64,000 nucleotides of DNA from an uncultured Bacteroides sp. (GTDB taxonomy: Bacteria; Bacteroidota; Bacteroidia; Bacteroidales; Bacteroidaceae). Of this stretch, positions 16,909 to 25,032 are shown piece by piece (the first letter of the stretch is position 1; each line of letters opens with the position of its first letter). The notes below the pieces were generated by a model that had not been told where the DNA came from, did no database searches, and saw nothing but the letters and a program-made list of their open reading frames with translations. The stretch is from assembly GCA_900544675.1 (NCBI GenBank), contig UQVZ01000011.1, forward strand, positions 1 through 64,000, read 5' to 3'. The position numbers and the translations under genes are program-made.

Positions 16909-17703
16909 TTATTCGTTGTTCATCCGTTTGTTGATGGCTTCAATCAGCTGGGGAAGCTCTTCGATGGAGTCTACCACGTAGTGCGCTCCGGCGGCATACA
17001 TGCGGTATCTCACGTCGAGCATGCGGCGTTTCAGCTCGTCAGCAGGCATGTTCTGCACTTCTTCCTCGGTCAGTCCCAGCTCGTTGCTTCCCAGGATAAC
17101 GCCTACGCTCCATACGCCGGCGTTCACACCTTCGCGTATGTCGGAGATGGTATCGCCGTATTTCAGCACCGAGAAGCGTGAAGGGATGGCCAGGTCGCAC
17201 ATGTTCTTGTAAATCATATACGGATAGGGACGGCCGGCGGGCAGGTCGTCGGAGGTGACGCAATTGTCCACACGGTATCCTTGTTCGGCGGCCGCAGGGA
17301 TGACGATGTCCATCATCTCGCGGGTGTATCCCGTGGTAGAGCCTATCAGGATGCCCATGCCGCGCAGGGTGTCGATGGTTTCCACCACGTTGGCTATCGG
17401 TCCCGAATAGTCGCGCAGGCTGCTGAAGAGCAGGCGTTGGAACTCGGCGTAGCAGGCCTGGATGTCGTTCTCGTTGTAGTCACGTCCGTATTTCTCGCGG
17501 AACGCCTGGCTTACATGGTCGATGCGGAACAGGGCGCGTATCTCTTCAATCTTGGTCAGCCCCATGTGGGCGCGTGTCTCGGCGGCACTCACTTCCAGTC
17601 CCATGGTTCGGAAACTTTCGATAAAAGCCGATACCGGAGCAAAACATCCATAATCAACGGCGGTTCCCGCCCAATCCAGAATCACACATTCAATCTTTTT
17701 CAT
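16909..17703 (-). CDS. phnX: Phosphonoacetaldehyde hydrolase PhnX
   Basis: HAD-superfamily phosphonatase cleaving the C-P bond of phosphonoacetaldehyde to acetaldehyde and phosphate. The nucleophile motif is ILDWAGTAVDYG (residues 8-19). The cap domain carries HMGLTKIEEIRAL with the Schiff-base lysine. Later motifs are GSTTGYTREM and KYGDTISDIREG. At 264 residues it is normal. It overlaps the DUF5690 carrier by four bases and is followed by phnW. Confidence 0.95.
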   Translation of the reverse strand: MKKIECVILDWAGTAVDYGCFAPVSAFIESFRTMGLEVSAAETRAHMGLTKIEEIRALFRIDHVSQAFREKYGRDYNENDIQACYAEFQRLLFSSLRDYSGPIANVVETIDTLRGMGILIGSTTGYTREMMDIVIPAAAEQGYRVDNCVTSDDLPAGRPYPYMIYKNMCDLAIPSRFSVLKYGDTISDIREGVNAGVWSVGVILGSNELGLTEEEVQNMPADELKRRMLDVRYRMYAAGAHYVVDSIEELPQLIEAINKRMNNE

Positions 17704-19061
17704 ATAGCAGTAGTTGTTAAGTATATATTATTTTCTTTTTCAGTCTTTTCGGTTTTCGGCTGGTCTGCCTGCTCGGGCAGGGGACCCTGTTTGCGGTTGC
17801 GGGCATGTATCATGTAGACCAGCGAGGCGATGAAGGCAAGGCAGCACGCGGTTCCGATATAGAAGCTCATGTGGTTGTAGAAGGATGCCCAGTCGATGTG
17901 CGAGGCAAAGAACTCCTTGAAAAGTAAGAGTGCCAGGGTGCCCAAGTAACCCACAAAGTCGATGGTGATGATGAAGAATCCCACGTTCCCCTTTATCTTG
18001 AAGCAAGCGATGAAGCGCTCGAAGAAGATGGTCTGGAAGCTCAGGTAGGCGATGTCCAAGCAAAGGCTCTGGAGGAAAAGCCAGATGGTGGTGGGGATGG
18101 TTTCGTTTCCTTCGGTCGCTCCCAGGAAAGCCAGGATGCCCATGCCTACCGTAGAGAGGATGAGGAGCATGCAGAGCACCTTGAGGTGATTGTAAGTTGT
18201 GGCGAGCAGAGCGAATACCGCCAGCAGGACAAAGGTGGCGATGGAGTCGATTTGCGCGAATGCCCACGAGGAGATGGTCTGCACGTCGATGATGCACACG
18301 ATGAAGTCTTCCTTCACGTCGCGCTGTACGGTGAGCAGGAGGTTGGCTCCGAAGAGCAGGATGAGCAGCGGCATGAAGCGGCGGAACAACATCCAACGCT
18401 GATGCCCGTTTAGGGTGACGCGTTCCGAGCGTGAGGCGATGTCGGCCGCCGTAGGCTTGGGGAAACGGGTCATCATCCATCCCGTGAAGCAGAGCAGCGG
18501 GAAGGCCAGGGCGCCGATAAGGGCAGGCATCCAGAACTCGCTTACGTGAAGCTGGTGGAGGGCATACAATCCCAACGACTTCGCCACGCCCGAACTGAGC
18601 GCCATGCTCACTCCCATGATGCTGGCCAGTATGTCGGTGGTGCGCCGTCCTTCGAGGAAACTGAATATCACTCCCCACATGCATCCCAGCGAAAGGCCGT
18701 TGAAATAGAGTGCCACTATATTATAAGGTATAGGAAGCAGCCCGAAAGCGATGAGCGAAATCTCGGAAAGGGCCGCCGAGCCGACGATGAACTTCAGCCG
18801 TCCTTCGGGTCTCAGTTCGGAAATATACTTGATGCCTAACAGCTTGGCACTGACATAACCCAGCAACTGGATGATGCTGACGGCTATCTTGTAATCCATT
18901 CCGCACACTTGCAGCCCTTCGAACTCGGCCGCCGTGAAAGGCTTGCGCAGGGCATAGACCAAGGAGTAGGAGAGCAGGGCTGTGCCTCCTGCCCAAAGCA
19001 CGAAGAGCCAGTCGGGCATCGGGCTTTTTCTTCCGGGTGCGGTAGGTATTTGCGTTTTCAT
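17700..19061 (-). CDS. DUF5690 MFS-like carrier, probable phosphonate uptake
   Basis: 453-residue polytopic protein with about twelve hydrophobic segments and a charged cytoplasmic tail. N-terminal ALRKPFTAAEFEG and YVSAKLLGIKYISELRPEGR are characteristic of the DUF5690 family, an offshoot of the major facilitators. It is the first gene of the operon, its stop overlapping the phnX start. Placement suggests uptake of 2-aminoethylphosphonate or export of a product; this is inference from context. A consensus -7 box lies 32 bases upstream. Confidence 0.85.
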   Translation of the reverse strand: MKTQIPTAPGRKSPMPDWLFVLWAGGTALLSYSLVYALRKPFTAAEFEGLQVCGMDYKIAVSIIQLLGYVSAKLLGIKYISELRPEGRLKFIVGSAALSEISLIAFGLLPIPYNIVALYFNGLSLGCMWGVIFSFLEGRRTTDILASIMGVSMALSSGVAKSLGLYALHQLHVSEFWMPALIGALAFPLLCFTGWMMTRFPKPTAADIASRSERVTLNGHQRWMLFRRFMPLLILLFGANLLLTVQRDVKEDFIVCIIDVQTISSWAFAQIDSIATFVLLAVFALLATTYNHLKVLCMLLILSTVGMGILAFLGATEGNETIPTTIWLFLQSLCLDIAYLSFQTIFFERFIACFKIKGNVGFFIITIDFVGYLGTLALLLFKEFFASHIDWASFYNHMSFYIGTACCLAFIASLVYMIHARNRKQGPLPEQADQPKTEKTEKENNIYLTTTAI

Positions 19062-19383
19062 TGTTTTCTTCTTGCGTTTTTTTGATTCCGGTGCAAATGT
19101 ATGACCTTGCCGCGGGACGTGAAATGAATAAAACAGGAATCATAACCGTGTAACAATTCAGAAATATTCATGAAACAGAACCTTTACAGAAAAGAAACAT
19201 GGATAACACAGGAATGAAACAGAAATGTAATAAAGTTTTTTACGCATATACTTGCATGGGGCTGCGGATATAGTTGCAAGGACCGGTGCAGATAGTTTGC
19301 CGGGCGGGTGAAACTATAATGCTTGTCGGAAGCGGACTTTTCAAGAATTATGATTAACTTCGTGCCCAAACCACAATGAAACG
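19062..19383. other. Divergent control region of phn operon and HTH regulator
   Basis: 322 bases without a gene. The phn promoter lies at 19094-19124 (minus). For the regulator, TAACTTCG (19355-19362) is a 5/6 match to the -7 box, 14 bases before the start, with no clear -33. No strong palindrome was found by eye. Confidence 0.5.
19094..19124 (-). promoter_or_regulatory. Promoter of the phosphonate operon
   Basis: On the minus strand, TTTC (19124-19121), 19 bases, TACATTTG (19101-19094). The -7 box is an exact match and the -33 is 3/4. Confidence 0.65.
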
Positions 19384-20271
19384 ATGGAAGACTTGAAAGA
19401 AATATACGACCGCATGACCTTCTTGAGGCAAAAAGGCATCAAGATGAAGGAAATGGCAGAGAAGGCAGGCTTTTCGCCCAGTGTGCTTTCGGCTATCTAC
19501 TCGACGGTGCTTCCGGCTTATTTCAAGAACCGGGAGAAAGGGATGGACGACGACGAGGCGTTGACTCAAGCACTGGTGTGGGTCAACAATGTGTCGAAAA
19601 AGAAGTTGCTCGGCTCGCTCGGCGCCCTGAAAGACTCGTTGTATGCAATCGACTACCATGTGAAGGCGGTTCCCGAAGACGCGCGCAACCCTTTCCTGGT
19701 ACAACTGGAAAACAATATGCAGGAGGCGGTAGGGCGCATACTCAACTTCAGCGGCATTTATCTCAGCTACAGTGTGTCGTCGGGCAGCAAGCAGTTGAAA
19801 GTAGAGCCTTACCTCATTGCACCGGCTGAAAACGGGGCTTATGTGGAAGTGGGGCACAACAATGCCTACGGTGTCACCCACTGGGGAACGGTCCTGATGA
19901 ACGGGTTCAGCCATCTGTATCTGTTGTTCAACGAGAACCAGCCTCCCCAGTTATCCCTGTTCCACATCTGCCTGAAGCTTCCGATGTACGACCGTCCGCC
20001 CTTCCTGCGCGGGCTGTATATGTGTTTCGATTACAACTATAATCCGGTGGCAAGGCGCATCCTGTTCGTCAAGCACTCGGATAGCCTTGCCCGCGAAGAT
20101 TTTCTGAAGCTGAAGGGAGAATTGAAGTCGCCCGATTCCCTGACCGCGAAAGAGCGGATTTATTACGACTACACTTGCCGGGCGGAGGACATTGTGCGGA
20201 TGTGCAACATTCCTTCTCCGCAAATGACGGAAGAAGACTTGCTGGTAGAGAAGAAAATTTTATCATTATAA
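19384..20271 (+). CDS. HTH regulator divergent from the phosphonate operon
   Basis: 295-residue protein. Residues 19-41 (IKMKEMAEKAGFSPSVLSAIYS) form a clear helix-turn-helix of the lambda-repressor type. The larger C-terminal part, from about residue 95, alternates strands and helices (SGIYLSYSVSSGSKQLKVEPYLI, YGVTHWGTVLMNG, FDYNYNPVARRILFVKH) like a ligand-sensing or effector domain but matches no family I recognise. Divergent placement from phnW/phnX and the carrier suggests it controls them. No transmembrane segment. Confidence 0.7.
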   Translation: MEDLKEIYDRMTFLRQKGIKMKEMAEKAGFSPSVLSAIYSTVLPAYFKNREKGMDDDEALTQALVWVNNVSKKKLLGSLGALKDSLYAIDYHVKAVPEDARNPFLVQLENNMQEAVGRILNFSGIYLSYSVSSGSKQLKVEPYLIAPAENGAYVEVGHNNAYGVTHWGTVLMNGFSHLYLLFNENQPPQLSLFHICLKLPMYDRPPFLRGLYMCFDYNYNPVARRILFVKHSDSLAREDFLKLKGELKSPDSLTAKERIYYDYTCRAEDIVRMCNIPSPQMTEEDLLVEKKILSL

Positions 20272-20297
20272 CCGCTTTTTAAAATAATCAAGCCCTT

Positions 20298-20331
20298 TTT
20301 GCTTGATTTTGATGAAGTTTTATTACTTTTG
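20298..20331 (+). promoter_or_regulatory. Promoter of a noncoding transcript
   Basis: TTTG (20298-20301), 22 bases, TACTTTTG (20324-20331). A second possible promoter, TTTG (20423-20426), 20 bases, CATCTTTG (20447-20454), lies inside the transcript. Neither serves rarA, which has its own -7 box after the terminator. Confidence 0.6.
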
Positions 20332-20363
20332 TGAAACCACAGAGGGGGAAGAGCACTTAAAGA

Positions 20364-20468
20364 ATGCAAACAAAGGAAAATGAAAGAAAAATTAAAAACA
20401 TGTTTAAAGACATAAGTTTTTATTTGTTTAGTTCGGAAAAAGGCCTCATCTTTGTGGTGTTATCCTGA
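20364..20468 (+). CDS. Possible 34-residue small protein
   Basis: ATG to TGA inside the candidate small RNA. The product has a charged N-terminus (MQTKENERKIKN) and a hydrophobic end (GLIFVVLS). No clear ribosome-binding signal and no family are recognised. Listed only because it lies on a transcript with a promoter and terminator of its own. Confidence 0.2.
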   Translation: MQTKENERKIKNMFKDISFYLFSSEKGLIFVVLS

Positions 20469-20515
20469 AAACAATCTTTTTACCTTAAAAAAAAACTAAT
20501 ACCTATTGAAAACTT

Positions 20516-20548
20516 AAAAAAGCTTCTTTGTGAAAAGAGGCTTTTTTT
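20516..20548 (+). terminator. Rho-independent terminator of the small transcript
   Basis: An A-rich left side, a stem of about 14 bp, a four-base loop and a run of seven T. Confidence 0.75.
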
Positions 20549-20614
20549 ATGCCCTTACCTATGCGTTTTTCTAAATTTCCTTAGCTGCTTTTTCCTTTCC
20601 ATCTTAAAAATCGT

Positions 20615-20622
20615 TACTTTTG
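20615..20622 (+). promoter_or_regulatory. -7 box upstream of rarA
   Basis: TACTTTTG, an exact consensus. It overlaps the possible GTG start at 20622 and so favours ATG 20643. A TTTC lies about 20 bases upstream in place of TTTG. Confidence 0.55.
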
Positions 20623-20642
20623 TGGAACTAAAATTTAGAATT

Positions 20643-21917
20643 ATGTCGCAACCTTTGGCAGAGCGGATGCGCCCGAAGACTTTGGATGACTATATCGGGC
20701 AGAAGCATCTGGTAGGAGAGGACGCCGTGCTACGACGGATGATTGACGCCGGACGTATCTCTTCCTTTATATTATGGGGACCTCCGGGAGTGGGGAAGAC
20801 TACCTTGGCACAAATCATCGCCAACCGTCTGGAAGTGCCTTTCTATACGTTGAGCGCGGTCACTTCGGGAGTGAAGGAGGTGCGTGATGTCATCGAGAAA
20901 GCACGTAGCGGACGTTTCTTCTCGCAGCAAAGCCCCATCCTTTTCATCGATGAAATCCACCGGTTCAGCAAGTCGCAGCAAGATTCCCTGCTGGGAGCGG
21001 TAGAGACCGGAGTGGTCACCCTGATAGGAGCCACTACCGAGAACCCTTCGTTCGAAGTCATTCGTCCCTTGCTCTCACGGTGTCAGCTCTACGTGCTGAA
21101 ACCGTTGGAGAAAGACGACCTGCTGGCTTTGCTCCGCCATGCGCTGGAGAAAGACACGGTGCTGAAAGAGAAGCATATCGAGCTGAAAGAGACCGACGCG
21201 ATGCTGCGCTACTCGGGAGGCGACGCGCGGAAGTTGCTTAACATCCTGGAGCTGGTAGTGGAAGCCGACGATGCCGACCCGATTGTCATCACGGATAAGA
21301 AGGTGACGGAGCGCCTGCAACAGAACCCGTTGGCATACGACAAGGACGGGGAGATGCATTACGACATCATTTCGGCTTTCATCAAGTCGATAAGGGGAAG
21401 CGACCCTGACGGTGCCCTTTACTGGCTGGCACGCATGGTGGAAGGAGGCGAAGACCCGGCGTTCATCGCCCGCAGGCTGGTGATTTCGGCTTCGGAAGAC
21501 ATCGGGCTTGCCAATCCGAATGCCCTGCTGCTTGCCAATGCGGCTTTCGACGCGGTGATGAAGATAGGCTGGCCCGAGGGACGCATCCCGCTGGCAGAAG
21601 CTACGGTGTATCTTGCCACCAGCCCGAAAAGCAATTCCGCCTACATGGGCATCAATGAAGCGCTGGGTACGGTGCGCGAAACGGGAAACCTGCCCGTGCC
21701 GCTCCATCTGCGTAACGCGCCAACCAAACTGATGAAGCAATTGGGATACGGAAAGAATTATAAGTACGCGCACGATTATAAAGGACACTTTGTGGAACAA
21801 CAGTTCTTGCCCGACGGCATACAGGACCGCCGCTTCTGGCATGCGCAGGAGAACCCAGCCGAGCAGAAGTTGAAGGACCGGATGGTGCAGTTATGGGGAG
21901 AACGGTTTAAAGAATAA
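20643..21917 (+). CDS. rarA: Replication-associated recombination protein RarA
   Basis: AAA+ ATPase of the RarA/MgsA/WRNIP1 family that acts at stalled replication forks. Visible: N-terminal PLAERMRPKTLDDYIGQKHL, Walker A GPPGVGKTTLA (near residue 46), Walker B LFIDEIHRF, sensor GATTENPSFEV, arginine finger region LLSRCQLY and the C-terminal tetramerisation part (ALYWLARMVEGGEDP, GWPEGRIPLAEATVYLA). At 424 residues the length is normal. A dehydrogenase gene follows after 15 bases. Confidence 0.95.
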   Translation: MSQPLAERMRPKTLDDYIGQKHLVGEDAVLRRMIDAGRISSFILWGPPGVGKTTLAQIIANRLEVPFYTLSAVTSGVKEVRDVIEKARSGRFFSQQSPILFIDEIHRFSKSQQDSLLGAVETGVVTLIGATTENPSFEVIRPLLSRCQLYVLKPLEKDDLLALLRHALEKDTVLKEKHIELKETDAMLRYSGGDARKLLNILELVVEADDADPIVITDKKVTERLQQNPLAYDKDGEMHYDIISAFIKSIRGSDPDGALYWLARMVEGGEDPAFIARRLVISASEDIGLANPNALLLANAAFDAVMKIGWPEGRIPLAEATVYLATSPKSNSAYMGINEALGTVRETGNLPVPLHLRNAPTKLMKQLGYGKNYKYAHDYKGHFVEQQFLPDGIQDRRFWHAQENPAEQKLKDRMVQLWGERFKE

Positions 21918-21932
21918 AAAATAAAGACAGTT

Positions 21933-22889
21933 ATGAAAATTGTAGTTTTAGACGGATATACACTGAATCCGGGAGAACGGGAATGGGATGAGTTGAAGGC
22001 TTTGGGCGAACTGACGGTGCACGACCGCACTTCGCAGGCCGATGTGATAAGAAGAGCGGAAGGTGCCGATGTGATATTGACCAACAAGGTGGTGCTCGAC
22101 CGTTTTACGCTGGAGCATCTTCCCGACTTGAAATACATCGGCGTATTGGCCACGGGATATAATATCATCGACCTGAATGTGGCACGTGAGCGGGGTATCG
22201 TAGTGACCAACGTGCCTTCGTACAGCACCGACTCGGTGGTGCAGATGGCGTTTGCCCATATCCTGAATATCACCTTGCGGGTGGGGCACTATGCGCATGA
22301 GGTGCACAACGGAGTATGGAGCGCGCAAAGCGATTTCTCGTACCGCGATACATCTTTAATAGAGTTGAAGGGCAAGCGTATCGGGTTGATTGGTTTTGGA
22401 AACATCGGACGGGCGATGGCGAAAGTAGCCAGTGCTTTCGGCATGAAGGTAGTGGTTTGTCCGCACAATATGGATACGCCCCTGCCGAGAGGGTATGAAA
22501 AGGCGAAGCTGAACGATGTGTTCGCCACGTGCGACATTGTGAGCCTGCATTGCCCGCTCACTCCCGAGACCAAGGAAATGGTGAACGCGTTCCGCCTTTC
22601 GCTGATGAAGAAGAACTCGATTCTGATAAATACCGGCAGGGGAGGACTGATTGACGAGAAAGCGTTGGAGCGTGCCTTGCTCGGTGGAAAGCTGCTCGGC
22701 GCAGGGCTCGACGTGCTTTCTTCGGAACCGCCTTCGCCCGGAAACCCCTTATTGAAGCTGAAGAACTGCTTCATTACACCTCATATCGCCTGGGCTACAC
22801 AGGAGGCGCGCGAGCGGTTGATGAAGCAAGTGGTAGACAACCTGCGTGCCTGGGTGGCAGGGCAACCTATTAATAATGTATTAGATTAA
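21933..22889 (+). CDS. D-2-hydroxyacid dehydrogenase
   Basis: NAD(P)-dependent dehydrogenase of the glycerate dehydrogenase-like group, 318 residues. N-terminal substrate domain with GVLATGYNIIDL; Rossmann motif GLIGFGNIGRAMAK near residue 150; INTGRGGLIDEKAL with the catalytic arginine; C-terminal HIAWATQEAR with the acid-base histidine. Glycerate or hydroxypyruvate is the most likely substrate by family. It is encoded between rarA and the cysteine-rich protein with gaps of 15 and 6 bases, so all three form an operon. Confidence 0.88.
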   Translation: MKIVVLDGYTLNPGEREWDELKALGELTVHDRTSQADVIRRAEGADVILTNKVVLDRFTLEHLPDLKYIGVLATGYNIIDLNVARERGIVVTNVPSYSTDSVVQMAFAHILNITLRVGHYAHEVHNGVWSAQSDFSYRDTSLIELKGKRIGLIGFGNIGRAMAKVASAFGMKVVVCPHNMDTPLPRGYEKAKLNDVFATCDIVSLHCPLTPETKEMVNAFRLSLMKKNSILINTGRGGLIDEKALERALLGGKLLGAGLDVLSSEPPSPGNPLLKLKNCFITPHIAWATQEARERLMKQVVDNLRAWVAGQPINNVLD

Positions 22890-22895
22890 GAGAAA

Positions 22896-23372
22896 ATGAT
22901 GACGAAAGAAGAACGTATAGCGAAGGCCGTTTCGCTTTTCAAGGAAGGATATAATTGTTCGCAATCGGTGGTGGGAGCCTACGCCGACCTGTATGGTTTT
23001 ACGCCCGAGCAGGCTTTCCACATGGCCGCATCGTTCGGAGGAGGAATCGGCAGGATGCGCGAGACCTGCGGCGCAGCTTGCGGAATGTTTTTGCTGGCAG
23101 GGCTGGAGCGGTGTGCCGTGGTGGGTGCCGACCGTGCCGGGAAAGCTGCCAATTATGCTTTGGTACAGCAGCTTGCCGCCAAGTTCAAGGAGCAGACCGG
23201 CTCGTTGCGTTGTGCCGACCTGTTGGGACTCTCGAAGAAAGAGCCGATAGTGTCGATGCCCGAAGAACGCACCCCGCAGTATTATGCCAAGCGTCCGTGT
23301 CCGAAGATGATAGAGCTGGCTGCCCGTATCTTCGGCGATTTTCTGGAAGAGCAAGGCCGTTTTGCGAAATAG
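22896..23372 (+). CDS. C_GCAxxG_C_C family redox-type protein
   Basis: 158-residue protein with the signature of the C_GCAxxG_C_C family: YNCSQSVVGAY near residue 20, ETCGAACGMFLLAG near residue 60, LRCADLL and the late KRPCPKM. The conserved cysteines suggest a metal or redox site; the function is not established. No signal peptide. ATG 22899 is an equally good start. It ends the rarA operon. Confidence 0.85.
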   Translation: MMTKEERIAKAVSLFKEGYNCSQSVVGAYADLYGFTPEQAFHMAASFGGGIGRMRETCGAACGMFLLAGLERCAVVGADRAGKAANYALVQQLAAKFKEQTGSLRCADLLGLSKKEPIVSMPEERTPQYYAKRPCPKMIELAARIFGDFLEEQGRFAK

Positions 23373-23472
23373 AAGTTACATTCCGGATAACAAGTGGATT
23401 GTTTTCTGCTCATTTTTTATAAAAACGTGAAAGTTTTTTTACGGATAAGCACGTATGTTCCTTTTTTTTAAT

Positions 23473-23480
23473 TACTTTTG
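23473..23480 (+). promoter_or_regulatory. -7 box of the small winged-helix gene at 23543
   Basis: TACTTTTG, an exact consensus, 62 bases upstream of the start. No convincing -33 TTTG. Confidence 0.5.
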
Positions 23481-23542
23481 CAAGGACTACGCAGACTTTT
23501 CTGAGTTAGTTTTTTATGTTTACTATTTAAAAGCAAAAGACT

Positions 23543-23749
23543 ATGTTAAAAGAAAAAGCAGGTGTTATCGCCGGACAAATCTGGGAAGCACTGAATGGAA
23601 AAGGCAAAAGCATGACTCAAAAAGAGCTGAAGAAAGCAGCCAAGCTGAAAACAGACAAAGATTTGTTTTTAGGACTGGGTTGGTTATTGAGAGAAGACAA
23701 GATTGAAACAAAAGAAGAAGAAGGTGAACTGTCAGTTAAGTTGAAATAA
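23543..23749 (+). CDS. Small winged-helix protein (DUF2582-like)
   Basis: 68 residues: helix AGVIAGQIWEALNG, helix MTQKELKKAAKL, recognition-type helix DKDLFLGLGWLLRED, then a short wing KIETKEEEGELSVKLK. This is the pattern of DUF2582 winged-helix proteins common in Bacteroidales. It probably binds DNA; target unknown. A terminator follows at 23771-23813. A paralog is encoded convergently at 23854-24081. Confidence 0.8.
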   Translation: MLKEKAGVIAGQIWEALNGKGKSMTQKELKKAAKLKTDKDLFLGLGWLLREDKIETKEEEGELSVKLK

Positions 23750-23770
23750 GTTTAGAATCTTGCTACATTG

Positions 23771-23813
23771 AAAAGGCGTCGGATAAATCAGATTGGTTTT
23801 TCCAACGCCTTTT
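23771..23813. terminator. Hairpin between the two winged-helix genes
   Basis: AAAAGGCGT (23771-23779) pairs with ACGCCTTTT (23805-23813); the inner bases GGA/TCC extend the stem. It can serve both convergent genes. Confidence 0.7.
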
Positions 23814-23853
23814 AGCTTTTCATTAATACGTCTTTCATTGTTTGGGTAGCTCT

Positions 23854-24081
23854 TTATCCAATGTAAAAACTTAATTCAATGTAAAGAGCTGTAGGGTGTC
23901 GGGTATCACCCTCTTCAAATTGTATTTTCCCTTCCCGTGCCAGCCAGCCGATGGCTGCATTCAGTTCGCGGTCTCGCAGGCCTGTTGCCTGTTTCAGTTC
24001 CTGATACTCCCATTTTCTGTTGTCACCATAGAGCAGTCTCCAGATGACGCCCGCGCTTTCTCCAATACTTTGCATGTTCAT
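23854..24081 (-). CDS. Small winged-helix protein, paralog
   Basis: 75 residues from ATG 24081 (an ATG at 24090 is also in frame). Layout as in the neighbour: ESAGVIWRLLYG, WEYQELKQATGL, DRELNAAIGWLAREGKI, then a wing QFEEGDTRHPTALYIELS. The shared GWL-RE-KI core shows common ancestry with the protein at 23543. A consensus promoter and a palindrome at the predicted transcription start (24136-24157) suggest autoregulation. Confidence 0.78.
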   Translation of the reverse strand: MNMQSIGESAGVIWRLLYGDNRKWEYQELKQATGLRDRELNAAIGWLAREGKIQFEEGDTRHPTALYIELSFYIG

Positions 24082-24135
24082 AGTCGTCATGTTTTAGGTT
24101 AATAGTTCAGTTTTTTCGAGCTATAGACAGTCTCT

Positions 24136-24157
24136 GTTTAGCAGTTTCTGCCTAAAC
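24136..24157. promoter_or_regulatory. Palindrome at the start of the winged-helix transcript
   Basis: GTTTAG-CAG and CTG-CCTAAAC form an inverted repeat with one bulge around TTT. It lies 8 bases downstream of the -7 box, in the position of an operator or 5' UTR hairpin. Confidence 0.5.
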
Positions 24158-24164
24158 TTTGTTA

Positions 24165-24196
24165 CAAATATAGCGATTTGAATGATAAATTCCAAT
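24165..24196 (-). promoter_or_regulatory. Promoter of the winged-helix gene at 24081
   Basis: On the minus strand ATTG (24196-24193), 20 bases, TATATTTG (24172-24165). The -7 is exact and the -33 is 3/4. Confidence 0.6.
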
Positions 24197-24252
24197 ATTT
24201 TTTTTAATTTAGAGGCAACAAACCGGATGTTTAACTTAAATCATGAAGGCTT

Positions 24253-24936
24253 ATGAGAAAGTATTTAGCAGAAATGATCGGGACAATGGTGCTTGTCCTG
24301 ATGGGATGTGGAAGCGCGGTATTTGCCGGAAATGCGGCGGATACCTTGGGCGCGGGAGTCGGTACGCTGGGTGTGGCGTTAGCTTTTGGGTTGGCGGTGG
24401 TAGCCATGGCTTACACCATCGGTAATGTGTCGGGATGTCATATCAATCCGGCTATTACGTTGGGGGTATGGATGTCGGGACGCATGAGTAACCGGGATGC
24501 CTTGATGTATATGGTTTTCCAGGTGATAGGAGGCATTATCGGTTCATTGATTCTGGTATTGCTGATATCGACGGGAGGACATGGAGGGCCTACCATCTCA
24601 GGAGCCAACTCGTATGACGCGGGAGAAATGGCCCAGGCCTTTATCGCCGAGGCCGTGTTTACCTTTATCTTTGTGCTGGTAGTGCTGGGCGCTACCGACG
24701 AGAAGAAAGGGGCAGGCAATCTGGCGGGGCTGGCCATCGGTCTGACGCTGGTATTGATTCATATTGTCTGCATTCCCATTACGGGCACTTCGGTCAATCC
24801 TGCCCGAAGCATCGGTCCGGCATTGGTAGAAGGAGGGCAGGCGCTCGAACAGTTGTGGCTGTTTATCGTAGCTCCGTTCATCGGTGCGGCATTCAGCTCG
24901 CTGGTATGGAAGACCATAGGTGGAGGCAGGAGATAG
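24253..24936 (+). CDS. aqpZ: Aquaporin Z
   Basis: 227-residue MIP-family channel with six membrane segments and two half-helices carrying CHINPAIT (NPA at residues 65-67) and TSVNPARS. The second half has LIHIVCIPITGTSVNPAR, whose His and Arg match the selectivity filter of water-specific AqpZ rather than glycerol facilitators. It moves water across the inner membrane. No consensus promoter was found upstream. Confidence 0.93.
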   Translation: MRKYLAEMIGTMVLVLMGCGSAVFAGNAADTLGAGVGTLGVALAFGLAVVAMAYTIGNVSGCHINPAITLGVWMSGRMSNRDALMYMVFQVIGGIIGSLILVLLISTGGHGGPTISGANSYDAGEMAQAFIAEAVFTFIFVLVVLGATDEKKGAGNLAGLAIGLTLVLIHIVCIPITGTSVNPARSIGPALVEGGQALEQLWLFIVAPFIGAAFSSLVWKTIGGGRR

Positions 24937-25003
24937 TCCGGTAGGATGAGTAGACAGGCACTTAAATTTTATTTTTATGTATGGTTTTTCCGAAGCTTTT
25001 CCC

Positions 25004-25011
25004 TACTTTTG
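25004..25011 (+). promoter_or_regulatory. -7 box of mazG
   Basis: TACTTTTG, an exact consensus, 21 bases before ATG 25033. It lies inside the upstream open frame from 24946 and so rules that longer start out. Confidence 0.55.
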
Positions 25012-25032
25012 CAGGCGATAAAAGATAGGTAT

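Larger units (their letters stand above)
20338..20548 (+). ncRNA. Candidate small RNA, about 210 nt or about 90 nt
   Basis: A stretch bounded by a consensus promoter and a rho-independent terminator (stem 20516-20529 with 20534-20547, ending in seven T). Starting at the inner promoter would give about 90 nt. The only reading frame is a 34-codon one at 20364-20468. I do not recognise a known RNA family, and secondary structure apart from the terminator was not resolved. Confidence 0.45.

Noticed and set aside
20622..20642. GTG start extending rarA
   Set aside because: The GTG overlaps the TACTTTTG -7 box, and RarA homologs begin at the ATG that follows.
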